A stretch of 27,604 nt of DNA from DATHVI01 sp035461385 (GTDB taxonomy: Bacteria > Actinomycetota > Thermoleophilia > Solirubrobacterales > 70-9): positions 1 through 27,604 of the forward strand of contig DATHVI010000015.1 of assembly GCA_035461385.1 (NCBI GenBank). The letters are read 5' to 3'. The notes under the pieces were generated by a model that was not told the origin of the DNA, made no database searches, and saw only the letters and a program-made list of their open reading frames with translations. Within the stretch, counting starts at the first letter, position 1; each line of letters opens with the position of its first letter. A program made the translations under genes and the position numbers. Shown here in pieces: positions 22,165-27,604 of the stretch.

Positions 22165-22300
22165 CGATCCAGCAGTGTAGGTGGGGTGCCGCCCGGGCTC
22201 GGCGGACGGGTGTCCGGGGGGGCGCGGATTGCCGCTACGAGCGGACTCGCGGCCGGACCGGACGATCCCGCCCGCTGCCGCCGGTACCATCGCCCCCGGA

Positions 22301-22405
22301 ATGGGAATCCTGCTCACGCCGTGGACCTTCGGGCTCAACGCGGTGCGTCACCTCACCTGGTACCTGAGTTACCAGGTGACCGGCGAAGCCAGGCCTCGCG
22401 ACTGA
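22301..22405 (+). CDS. Possible 34-aa small protein
   Basis: A short frame beginning MGILLTPWTFGLNAVRHL and ending EARPRD, not recognised. Support is threefold. TACCAT (22285-22290) sits 10 nt before the ATG, like other leaderless starts here. Third codon positions are about 85% G/C. And the frame fills the gap between a divergent and a convergent gene, stopping 13 nt before the next gene's stop. The peptide has an amphipathic, aromatic-rich middle (TPWTFGLNAVRHLTWYLSYQ) that could associate with membrane. Its codons for HLTWYLSYQVTG form a perfect 10-bp hairpin, so the locus might instead be a small RNA. Confidence 0.4.
   Translation: MGILLTPWTFGLNAVRHLTWYLSYQVTGEARPRD
22353..22379 (+). other. 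Perfect 10-bp hairpin inside the small ORF
   Basis: TCACCTGGTA (22353-22362) and TACCAGGTGA (22370-22379) are exact reverse complements around a 7-nt loop CCTGAGT. This is much stronger than the weak dyads common in the surrounding DNA. No T-run follows. It could be an RNA structure, a protein-binding dyad or both. Confidence 0.65.
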
Positions 22406-22422
22406 CCGCTGGGGCCGGTCAG
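22402..22422. terminator. Possible bidirectional terminator hairpin
   Basis: CTGACCG (22402-22408) and CGGTCAG (22416-22422) form a 7-bp stem with a 7-nt loop between the convergent small ORF and the first S51 gene. It overlaps the stop codons of both. There is no T-run on either strand, so termination is inferred from position only. Confidence 0.4.
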
Positions 22423-23219
22423 CGCCGGCCGCGGTGCCGCTCCCGCGTCCGGCGCACCCGGCGCAGCTCGCGGACCGCTGCCGGGACCTCGTCGATCGCG
22501 GGGCGGGGGTCGGGCACCGGCGCCTCGGCGAGCCGCGTCTCGACCACCGACCCGTTCCCATCCGGCTCGACCCGCCACACTCCCGCGCCGTCACGGCCGC
22601 TGACGGCGACTGCCGGCGTCCTTCCGCGGATCAACAGCCCGGCTCCATCGTCGACCCCGTAGCCGGTCGCTGCGCCGTTCGCGACCGCGGCGTGGAGCGC
22701 CCGCTGGCGATCGTCGTCGCGGTGGTAGTGGACGCTGAGCACCCCCGGGACGAGTCCGAGCCCGGCGACATCGCTCGCGCTGCCGGCGGAGCGGCTGACG
22801 CCGGCCTCGAACCAGCACATCGCCCCGGCGCTCTGACCGCAGAGGACCACCCCCGACTCCCAGGCGCGGCGGAGGACGCGATCGAGGCGGTGGGCGCGCC
22901 AGATCGCGAGCAGGTTGACGAGGCTGCCGCCGCCGACGTAGATCAGGTCCCTGGTCAGCAGGTGCTCGGCGACGCGCACCCGCTCGTGCTCGAGCCGGAA
23001 CAGCGAGACGTGCGAGAGCTCGCACTCGAAGCCGCCCAGGGATCGGCGAAAAGCGGCGATCTGCTCCGCCGGGTCGCCGCTAGCCGTCGGCAGCAGGCAG
23101 ATCTTTGGCCTCGTCGCCGGGGCGAGCGCGAGCATGTAGTCGCGCAGCGCCTCGTCGCCACGCCGGCGGGAGAACTCGTGCCCGCCCAGCGCCAGGATCA
23201 GGCGCCGATCCTCCCGCAT
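22419..23219 (-). CDS. Peptidase E-like S51 family protein (paralogue 1)
   Basis: A 266-aa protein of the S51/class I glutamine-amidotransferase-like fold, which includes Asp-specific dipeptidase E and cyanophycinase. The nucleophile elbow is GQSAGAMCWF with S130. Earlier landmarks are ALGGHEF (~10-15), LLPTASGDP (~42-50) and DLIYVGGGSLVNLLAIW (91-107). A candidate catalytic His is H164 or H166 (SVHYHRDD). The CWF after the Ser matches the longer Listeria Lmo0363-like group, where the triad is Ser-His-Glu. The C-terminal 45 residues are Arg/Glu-rich. Start ATG at 23219, 7 nt after the stop of paralogue 2; no good ribosome site, suggesting coupling. The two are clear tandem duplicates. Confidence 0.88.
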   Translation of the reverse strand: MREDRRLILALGGHEFSRRRGDEALRDYMLALAPATRPKICLLPTASGDPAEQIAAFRRSLGGFECELSHVSLFRLEHERVRVAEHLLTRDLIYVGGGSLVNLLAIWRAHRLDRVLRRAWESGVVLCGQSAGAMCWFEAGVSRSAGSASDVAGLGLVPGVLSVHYHRDDDRQRALHAAVANGAATGYGVDDGAGLLIRGRTPAVAVSGRDGAGVWRVEPDGNGSVVETRLAEAPVPDPRPAIDEVPAAVRELRRVRRTRERHRGRR

Positions 23220-23226
23220 CCCGCGC

Positions 23227-23985
23227 CTATCCCTCGGCGACGAGCCCCGGCCGGCGCAGCGGCACGACCTCGGCGTCGCCGAGGAAGCGCGTGCCGAGCT
23301 GGGTCGTCACGACACGGCCGTGCCGGCGCTCGATCCGGTACGCCCGGGCGGCCGGGCGCGAGGCGACGACCTGCGCGACGTCGGTGCCGACGAAGTGCAG
23401 CGCCGCCCCATCGTCGGCTGCGTATGCCGTCGGCATCCCCTCGAGGATCCAGGAATGCAGCGCATCGCGGCGGTCGGGCTCGCTCGAGTGGTGGACGGTG
23501 TTGCTCCACGGCAGCAGCCCGAGCCCGTCGACCCGCTGTGGGTCGCCGTGGAAGGTGCTGACGCCGTCGCGGAACCAGCACAGCGACCCGGCGGAGAGGC
23601 CGCAGAGCACCACTCCGCGGCGCCAGGCCTCCCGCAGGGCGCGATCGACCTTGTGCGCCCGCCAGACGGCGAGCATGCTCGCGACGCTGCCGCCGCCGAC
23701 GTAGATCAGGTCGCGCGAGAGCAGGTGCTCGCAGGGGTCGAACGGTGTCCGGTGGCGGCGGAACAGCGACAGGTGCGAGGGTTCGCAGCGGTCGGACCCG
23801 AACGCACGGTAGAAGCGGACGATGTAGTGGTCGGCATCGCCGCTCGCGGTCGGCACGAAGCAGACCCGCGGGCGATCCCGGCCGGGCAGCGAGAGGACGA
23901 AGTCGTCGAGCAGCGGATTCCCGGCCTCCATCGAGAAGCCGCCTCCGCCGAAGGTCACGATCTGCCGCTTGGGAGCACTCGCCAT
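23227..23985 (-). CDS. Peptidase E-like S51 family protein (paralogue 2)
   Basis: A 252-aa S51-type protein, paralogous along its length to the downstream neighbour: FVPTASGD (43-50), HLSLFRRHRTPFDPCEHLLSRDLIYVGGGS, and nucleophile S131 in GLSAGSLCWFRDG, with H165/H166 (TVHHSSEPDRR). The N-terminal GGGGFSMEAGNPLLDDF (12-28) is characteristic of this group. The start ATG at 23985 has a good ribosome site (GGGGAGGA, 7 nt upstream). A longer frame to 24315 is rejected because it crosses into the divergent oxidoreductase gene. It leads a two-gene operon. The 256-bp region to the divergent gene holds only minor dyads (TTGGCCAA near 24049; GTCGAG/CTCGAC at 24092-24111). Confidence 0.9.
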   Translation of the reverse strand: MASAPKRQIVTFGGGGFSMEAGNPLLDDFVLSLPGRDRPRVCFVPTASGDADHYIVRFYRAFGSDRCEPSHLSLFRRHRTPFDPCEHLLSRDLIYVGGGSVASMLAVWRAHKVDRALREAWRRGVVLCGLSAGSLCWFRDGVSTFHGDPQRVDGLGLLPWSNTVHHSSEPDRRDALHSWILEGMPTAYAADDGAALHFVGTDVAQVVASRPAARAYRIERRHGRVVTTQLGTRFLGDAEVVPLRRPGLVAEG

Positions 23986-24241
23986 CTCGTTCCTCCCCGC
24001 CCACGGGGGCGCGGGACGGCAGTGTCGCTCGCCGCCGGCCGCGCGTCTTTGGCCAACTGTCGAAACCTTCGTCGCTGGGGGTGGACAGCGGGTCGAGGGT
24101 CCGCGCTCGACTACTGACTCGTCGCCGGCGTTCGGATAACCGCACGCGGCGCCGGGTGCGGGCCGCATTGCCCTCGAGAGCGCCGTCGGCGATCCTCGGC
24201 CACGGACCGATTCTGAGCCCACCAACGACGAGGTGCAGCCG

Positions 24242-25624
24242 ATGACCCCCTCTTCAGAACCCGTTGCCGAAGCGATCGCCGAGTTGCGCGCGGCGCTCGA
24301 CGGCCGCGTGATCACACCCGATGCGTCCGAGTACGACGACGCCCGGACCGTCTTCTACGGCGGGGTCGACCGGCGGCCGGCGGCGATCGTGCGCCCGAGC
24401 GATGCCGCGCAGGTGGCGCAGGTGGTCTCGGCCGCGCGCGAGTCGGGAGCCCCGCTCGCAGTCCGCAGCGGCGGCCACAGCGTCGCCGGGCACAGCGTTT
24501 GCGACGCCGGGATCGTCCTCGACCTCGGTGCGATGAGGGGGCTCGAGATCGATCCCGGCTCGGGCACCGCGTGGGCCGAGACCGGGCTCACCGCCGGCGA
24601 GTACACGAACGCGGCCGGCGAGCACGGCCTCACGACCGGGTTCGGGGACACCGCCTCGGTCGGGATCGGCGGAATCACCCTCGGCGGCGGCGTCGGCTAC
24701 CTGAGCCGTGCGCACGGGCTGACGATCGACGACCTGCTCGCGGTGGAGGTCGTGACCGCCCGCGGCGAGATCGTGGCGGCGGACGCGGACACCCACCCGG
24801 ACCTCTTCTGGGCGATCCGCGGCGGCGGCGGCAACTTCGGCGTCGCGACCCGGCTTCGGTTCCGCCTCCACGAGCTGCCGTCGGTTGTCGGCGGGATCCT
24901 GCTCCTCCCGGCGAGCGCGGAGGTCGTGCGCGGGGCCGTCGCCGAGGCGCTCGCGGCGCCCGACGAGCTGTCGGCGATCTTCAACGTGATGCCGGCGCCC
25001 CCGATGCCCTTCGTCCCCGCCGAGCGGCACGGCGAGCTCGTCGTCATGTGCCTGGTCTGCTACGCAGGGGCGGCCGGCGACGGCGAGCGGGCGGTCGCCC
25101 CGCTGCGCGCCCTCGCGACCCCGATCGCCGACACGATCGCACCGATCCCCTACCCGCAGATGTACCCGCCCGAGCAGGAGGGCTTTCACCCGACCGCGGT
25201 CTCCCGGACGATGTTCGTCGACGGGATCGACGACGCTGCGGCCGAGGCGATCATCGAGGCGCTCGCGACCTCGGACGCGCCGATGAGGGTGACCCAGCTC
25301 CGCGTGCTCGGCGGCGCGATCTCCCGCGTGCCCGCCGCCGCGACGGCGTACGCGCACCGCGCCTCGCGGATCATGGTCAACGTCGCCGCCTTCTACGAGC
25401 GGCCGGAGGAGATCGCCGAGCGCCAGGGCTGGGTCGACGCGCTCGCCGCGGCGATGCGCCAGGACGACGATGGGGCCTACGTCAACTTCCTCGGCGACGA
25501 GGGGCCGGAGCGGGTCCGCGCCGCCTATCCGCCGGGAACGTGGGAGCGGCTGGCCGAGATCAAGGCCCGCTACGACCCGACCAACCTCTTCCGGCTGAAC
25601 CAGAACATCCCCCCGGCTGGCTGA
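24242..25624 (+). CDS. FAD-linked oxidoreductase, berberine-bridge-enzyme-like
   Basis: A 460-aa flavoprotein of the PCMH/BBE family. FAD attaches to H79 in VRSGGHSVAGHS by an 8alpha-histidyl bond. The second covalent site of bicovalent members, a Cys before the GIGG loop, is absent (GFGDTASVGIGGITLGGGVG), so attachment is probably single. The BBE C-terminal tail is intact (WERLAEIKARYDPTNLFRLNQNIPP). Such enzymes oxidise sugars, alcohols or secondary metabolites with O2. Start ATG at 24242 (GAGG 8 nt upstream); GTG at 24233 is an in-frame alternative. It lies directly upstream of the DGPF-ECF42 pair, which may mean a shared stress regulon, but a separate promoter precedes that pair. Confidence 0.92.
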   Translation: MTPSSEPVAEAIAELRAALDGRVITPDASEYDDARTVFYGGVDRRPAAIVRPSDAAQVAQVVSAARESGAPLAVRSGGHSVAGHSVCDAGIVLDLGAMRGLEIDPGSGTAWAETGLTAGEYTNAAGEHGLTTGFGDTASVGIGGITLGGGVGYLSRAHGLTIDDLLAVEVVTARGEIVAADADTHPDLFWAIRGGGGNFGVATRLRFRLHELPSVVGGILLLPASAEVVRGAVAEALAAPDELSAIFNVMPAPPMPFVPAERHGELVVMCLVCYAGAAGDGERAVAPLRALATPIADTIAPIPYPQMYPPEQEGFHPTAVSRTMFVDGIDDAAAEAIIEALATSDAPMRVTQLRVLGGAISRVPAAATAYAHRASRIMVNVAAFYERPEEIAERQGWVDALAAAMRQDDDGAYVNFLGDEGPERVRAAYPPGTWERLAEIKARYDPTNLFRLNQNIPPAG

Positions 25625-25668
25625 GCTCGGCGGGTCCGCAGGCCGGATCTGCTTTCTCTTCAGCGGCG

Positions 25669-25694
25669 TGTCGATTTCGCCGCTGCTCGTTCGA
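25669..25694 (+). promoter_or_regulatory. Match to the ECF42 promoter pattern (TGTCGA-N17-CGA)
   Basis: TGTCGA at 25669-25674 is followed after exactly 17 nt by CGA at 25692-25694. As I recall, published work on ECF42 sigma factors in Streptomyces venezuelae describes TGTCGA at -35 and CGA-type bases at -10. This site is 46 nt before the ATG of the DGPF gene and the gene for an ECF42-like sigma follows it, so direct autoregulation of the pair is expected. Confidence 0.65.
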
Positions 25695-25739
25695 CGCAGG
25701 GGTGAAGGCACGAAACCAAACCCCCAAGGAGGACACGAA

Positions 25740-26177
25740 ATGCGAGTGATGGTGCTGATCAAGGCGACCGAGCGCAGCGAAGCCGGCGAGATGCCGAGCC
25801 AGGAGCTGCTCGAGCAGATGACGGCCTACAACGAGGAGCTCGTGAAGGCTGGGGTGATGCTCGCCGGCGACGGTCTCCACCCGAGCTCGAAGGGTGCCCG
25901 GGTCGAGTTCGCCGGCAGCGAACGCAAGCTGATCGATGGCCCGTTCGCCGAGACCAAGGAGCTGCTCGCCGGCTACTGGGTCTGGCAGGTGAAGTCGCTC
26001 GACGAGGCGATCGAGTGGGTGAAGCGGATCCCGAATCCCGACGGCGAGGACTCGGTCGTCGAGATCCGCCCGGTGGTCGAGGCCGAGGACTTCGACGAGG
26101 TGCTGACCCCCGAGCTGCGCGAGCGGGAGGAGCGGCTCGCCGAGCAGCTACGCGGGCAGGCCGAGCCCGGCGCCTAG
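25740..26177 (+). CDS. DGPF/YCII-domain protein associated with ECF42 sigma factor
   Basis: A 145-aa YCII-related protein carrying the literal DGPF motif at residues 66-69 (KLIDGPFAETKELLAGYW). The ferredoxin-like core starts at MRVMVLIKAT and continues to SLDEAIEWVKRIPNP; the last 35 residues are highly charged and helical. DGPF proteins are the standard genomic partners of ECF42 sigma factors. They do not behave like classical membrane anti-sigma factors and their biochemical role is unsettled. The start ATG at 25740 has a strong AAGGAGG 8 nt upstream; an extension to 25668 is rejected. The sigma gene begins 7 nt after the stop, so they are co-transcribed, probably from the ECF42-type promoter at 25669. 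Confidence 0.93.
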   Translation: MRVMVLIKATERSEAGEMPSQELLEQMTAYNEELVKAGVMLAGDGLHPSSKGARVEFAGSERKLIDGPFAETKELLAGYWVWQVKSLDEAIEWVKRIPNPDGEDSVVEIRPVVEAEDFDEVLTPELREREERLAEQLRGQAEPGA

Positions 26178-26184
26178 CCGGACC

Positions 26185-27448
26185 GTGGCGAGCGCCGACG
26201 TCAACCGCACGATCGAGGCCGTCTGGCGGATCGAGTCCGCGCGGCTGATCGCGGGGATCGCCCGGATCGTGCGCGACGTCGGCCTCGCCGAGGACCTCGC
26301 GCAGGAGGACGCTCGTCGCAGCGCTCGAGCAGTGGCCCTCCACGGGCGTCCCGGACAACCCGGGGGCCTGGCTGATGGCGACGGCCAAGCATCGTGGCAT
26401 CGACCGCCTGCGGCGGGCCGAGGTCCGACGGAGGAAGACCGACGAGCTCGGCCGCGAGGCCGAGCTCCGGCTCCCCGACGCGGATCAGCTCGCCGCGGCG
26501 GTCGACGACCCGTTCGACGACGACCTGCTGCGACTGATCTTCACCGCCTGCCACCCCGTGCTCTCCACCGACGCCAAGGTCGCGCTCACGCTGCGCCTGC
26601 TCTGCGGCCTGACGACGAAGGAGATCGCGCGTGCCTACCTCGCCTCGGAGTCGACGGTGGCGCAGCGCATCGTCCGCGCGAAGCGGACGCTGCAGGCGGC
26701 CCGGGTGCCGTTCGAGGTGCCCGCCCGCGACGAGCTCCGCGAGCGACTGGCATCAGTGCTCGAGGTGATCTACCTGATCTTCAACGAGGGGTACTCGGCG
26801 ACCGCCGGCGACGACCTGATCCGCCCGGAGCTGATCGACGAGGCGCAGCGGCTCGGCCGCATCCTCGCCGAGCTGCTGCCGGACGAGGCCGAGGTTCACG
26901 GGCTCGTCGCGCTGATGGAGCTCCAGGGATCGCGCACCCGGGCCCGGGTCTCTCCCTCTGGCGAGCCGGTGCTGCTCGCCGACCAGGACCGCTCACGGTG
27001 GGACTGGCTGCTCGTCAACCGCGGGCTCGACGCGCTCGAGCGCGCCTACGACACCGGCGGCCCGCTCGGCCCGTACACCCTCCAGGCCGGGATCGCCGCC
27101 TGCCACGCGCGCGCCCGCGTCGCCGAGGAGACCGACTGGGGGCGGATCGTCGCCCTCTACGACGGCCTGACTCAGCTGATGCCCTCACCGGTGGTCGAGC
27201 TCAACCGCGCGGTCGCCGTCGGCATGGCCTCGGGGCCGCAGCGGGCGCTCACGCTCGTCGACGCCCTCCGCGAGGACCCGGCCCTCGACGGCTACCACCT
27301 GCTCCCGGCCGTGCGCGGCGACCTGCTCGAGAAGCTCGGCCGCCGCCGCGAGGCCCGAGCCGAGTACGAGCGCGCGGCGCTGATGACCGCGAACACCCGT
27401 CAGCGCCGGGCGCTGCTCGAGCGAGCGGCGAGCGTCGATGGGCCGTGA
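26185..27448 (+). CDS. ECF42-like sigma factor with C-terminal extension, apparent +1 frameshift
   Basis: An RNA polymerase sigma factor of the ECF42 type in two frames. The first part (GTG 26185) reads ADVNRTIEAVWRIESARL...AEDLAQE, sigma region 2. At about 26305-26311 one extra base appears. Skipping G26308 continues region 2 perfectly (TLVAALEQWPSTGVPDNP, then MATAKHRGIDRLRR). Region 4 (LTTKEIARAYLASESTVAQRIVRAK) is intact, followed by a ~240-residue TPR-like extension (FNEGYS, LNRAVAVGMASGP, YHLLPAVRGDLLEKLGR). The corrected length, ~420 aa, is normal. The change may be a mutation, an assembly error or recoding; AGGAGG lies exactly at the shift (26303-26308). Without correction, translation could start only downstream (for example ATG 26375), losing part of region 2. 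It is coupled to the DGPF gene. The stop overlaps tRNA-Lys by 10 nt. Confidence 0.85.
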
Positions 27449-27511
27449 AGGACTCGAACCTTCAACCTTGAGATTAAGAGTCTCCTGCTCTACCAGTTGA
27501 GCTAACGGCCC
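27439..27511 (-). tRNA. tRNA-Lys (CTT)
   Basis: A 73-nt cloverleaf on the minus strand. The acceptor is GGGCCGT/ACGGCCC with discriminator A, the D arm GCTC-AACTGGTA-GAGC, the anticodon loop CTCTTAA (anticodon CTT), and the T arm GAAGG-TTCGAGT-CCTTC. CCA is not encoded. The anticodon stem GGAGA/TCTCA has a G-A mismatch at pair 27-43. The 3' end overlaps the convergent sigma-factor stop by 10 nt. Confidence 0.96.
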
Positions 27512-27543
27512 CGAGCGGGGATGGTAGCGACGGTGCGGCCCGG

Positions 27544-27604
27544 TTACGGGGCGGGCTGCTCGAGCGGGCTGCCGCCGCCGAGGCCGCCGAACGGGTCCTC
27601 GATC
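27544..27604 (-). CDS. 3' end of a gene entering from the right edge
   Basis: The minus strand reads an open frame whose last residues are IEDPFGGLGGGSPLEQPAP followed by TAA (27546-27544). Codon positions are all G/C-rich in the third base, and a Gly/Pro-rich tail is plausible for a C-terminus. It ends 32 nt before the tRNA-Lys gene on the same strand. Nineteen residues are too few to name a product. Confidence 0.45.
   Translation of the reverse strand, partial: IEDPFGGLGGGSPLEQPAP

Noticed and set aside
24058..24063. Second TGTCGA (ECF42 -35-like) upstream of the BBE gene
   Set aside because: At 16-18 nt spacing no CGA-type -10 is present, and it lies about 180 nt before the ATG.
24254..25762. 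Long minus-strand frame opposite the BBE oxidoreductase
   Set aside because: It is an antisense shadow; the plus strand has complete FAD-binding motifs and a consistent start.

Overview
The window is about 27.6 kb of uniformly very GC-rich bacterial DNA with dense gene packing on both strands. Many start codons are GTG or TTG, and many starts lack a Shine-Dalgarno sequence but carry a TANNNT-like -10 box 6-11 nt upstream, which suggests leaderless mRNAs. Together with the gene content (DtxR/MntR-type regulator, ECF42-like sigma factor with a DGPF protein, TMEM175-type channel, WYL-like gene start, sucCD) this points to an actinobacterium. I infer class Thermoleophilia (Solirubrobacterales/Gaiellales), but this is inference from style and content, not a marker-gene result. 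No IS element, prophage gene, CRISPR array or rRNA was seen. It reads as core chromosome with accessory genes.

Layout. 1-270: the first codons of a minus-strand gene, preceded by a cluster of four perfect short palindromes. 271-2373 (minus): YhaM-like OB/HD ribonuclease and a YihY/BrkB membrane protein. 2448-3753 (minus): a metallo-beta-lactamase-fold hydrolase and a TetR regulator, translationally coupled, behind an AT-rich dyad promoter. 3857-3929: tRNA-Phe. 3999-4664 (minus): TMEM175-family channel. 4750-8005 (plus): a cytosolic-looking subtilase, a small I9-propeptide-like protein and an animal-type haem peroxidase. 8056-11272 (minus): DUF1998 repair helicase overlapping a divergent dihydropteroate synthase. 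11331-12143 (plus): HAD-IIB phosphatase. 12223-13035 (minus): SDR. 13146-13859 (plus): MntR-like regulator. 13974-17173 (minus): MocR/LysN-type aminotransferase and sucC-sucD. 17245-20187 (plus): HAD dehalogenase-like protein, sulfotransferase, atypical RpiB-like protein and RibD-C-like reductase. 20192-22164 (minus): nucleotide-sugar dehydrogenase coupled to a membrane protein. 22301-22405 (plus): a possible 34-aa protein whose coding region contains a perfect hairpin. 22419-23985 (minus): two tandem S51 peptidase paralogues. 24242-27448 (plus): BBE-type flavoprotein, then an ECF42-type promoter, DGPF/YCII protein and ECF42-like sigma factor, the last apparently frameshifted. 27439-27511: tRNA-Lys, then the 3' end of another minus-strand gene.

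Most notable: (i) a subtilase with a separate propeptide/inhibitor-like gene next to a haem peroxidase; (ii) a dispersed ~48-bp element present twice, both copies just downstream of minus-strand genes, whose differences fall mostly at third codon positions; (iii) a match to the ECF42 promoter pattern in front of the DGPF-sigma pair, plus a +1 frame change in the sigma gene at an AGGAGG sequence; (iv) an RpiB-fold protein with Trp where the catalytic His is expected; (v) repeated leaderless-type promoters. All functional statements come from reading motifs by eye; no database search was run.
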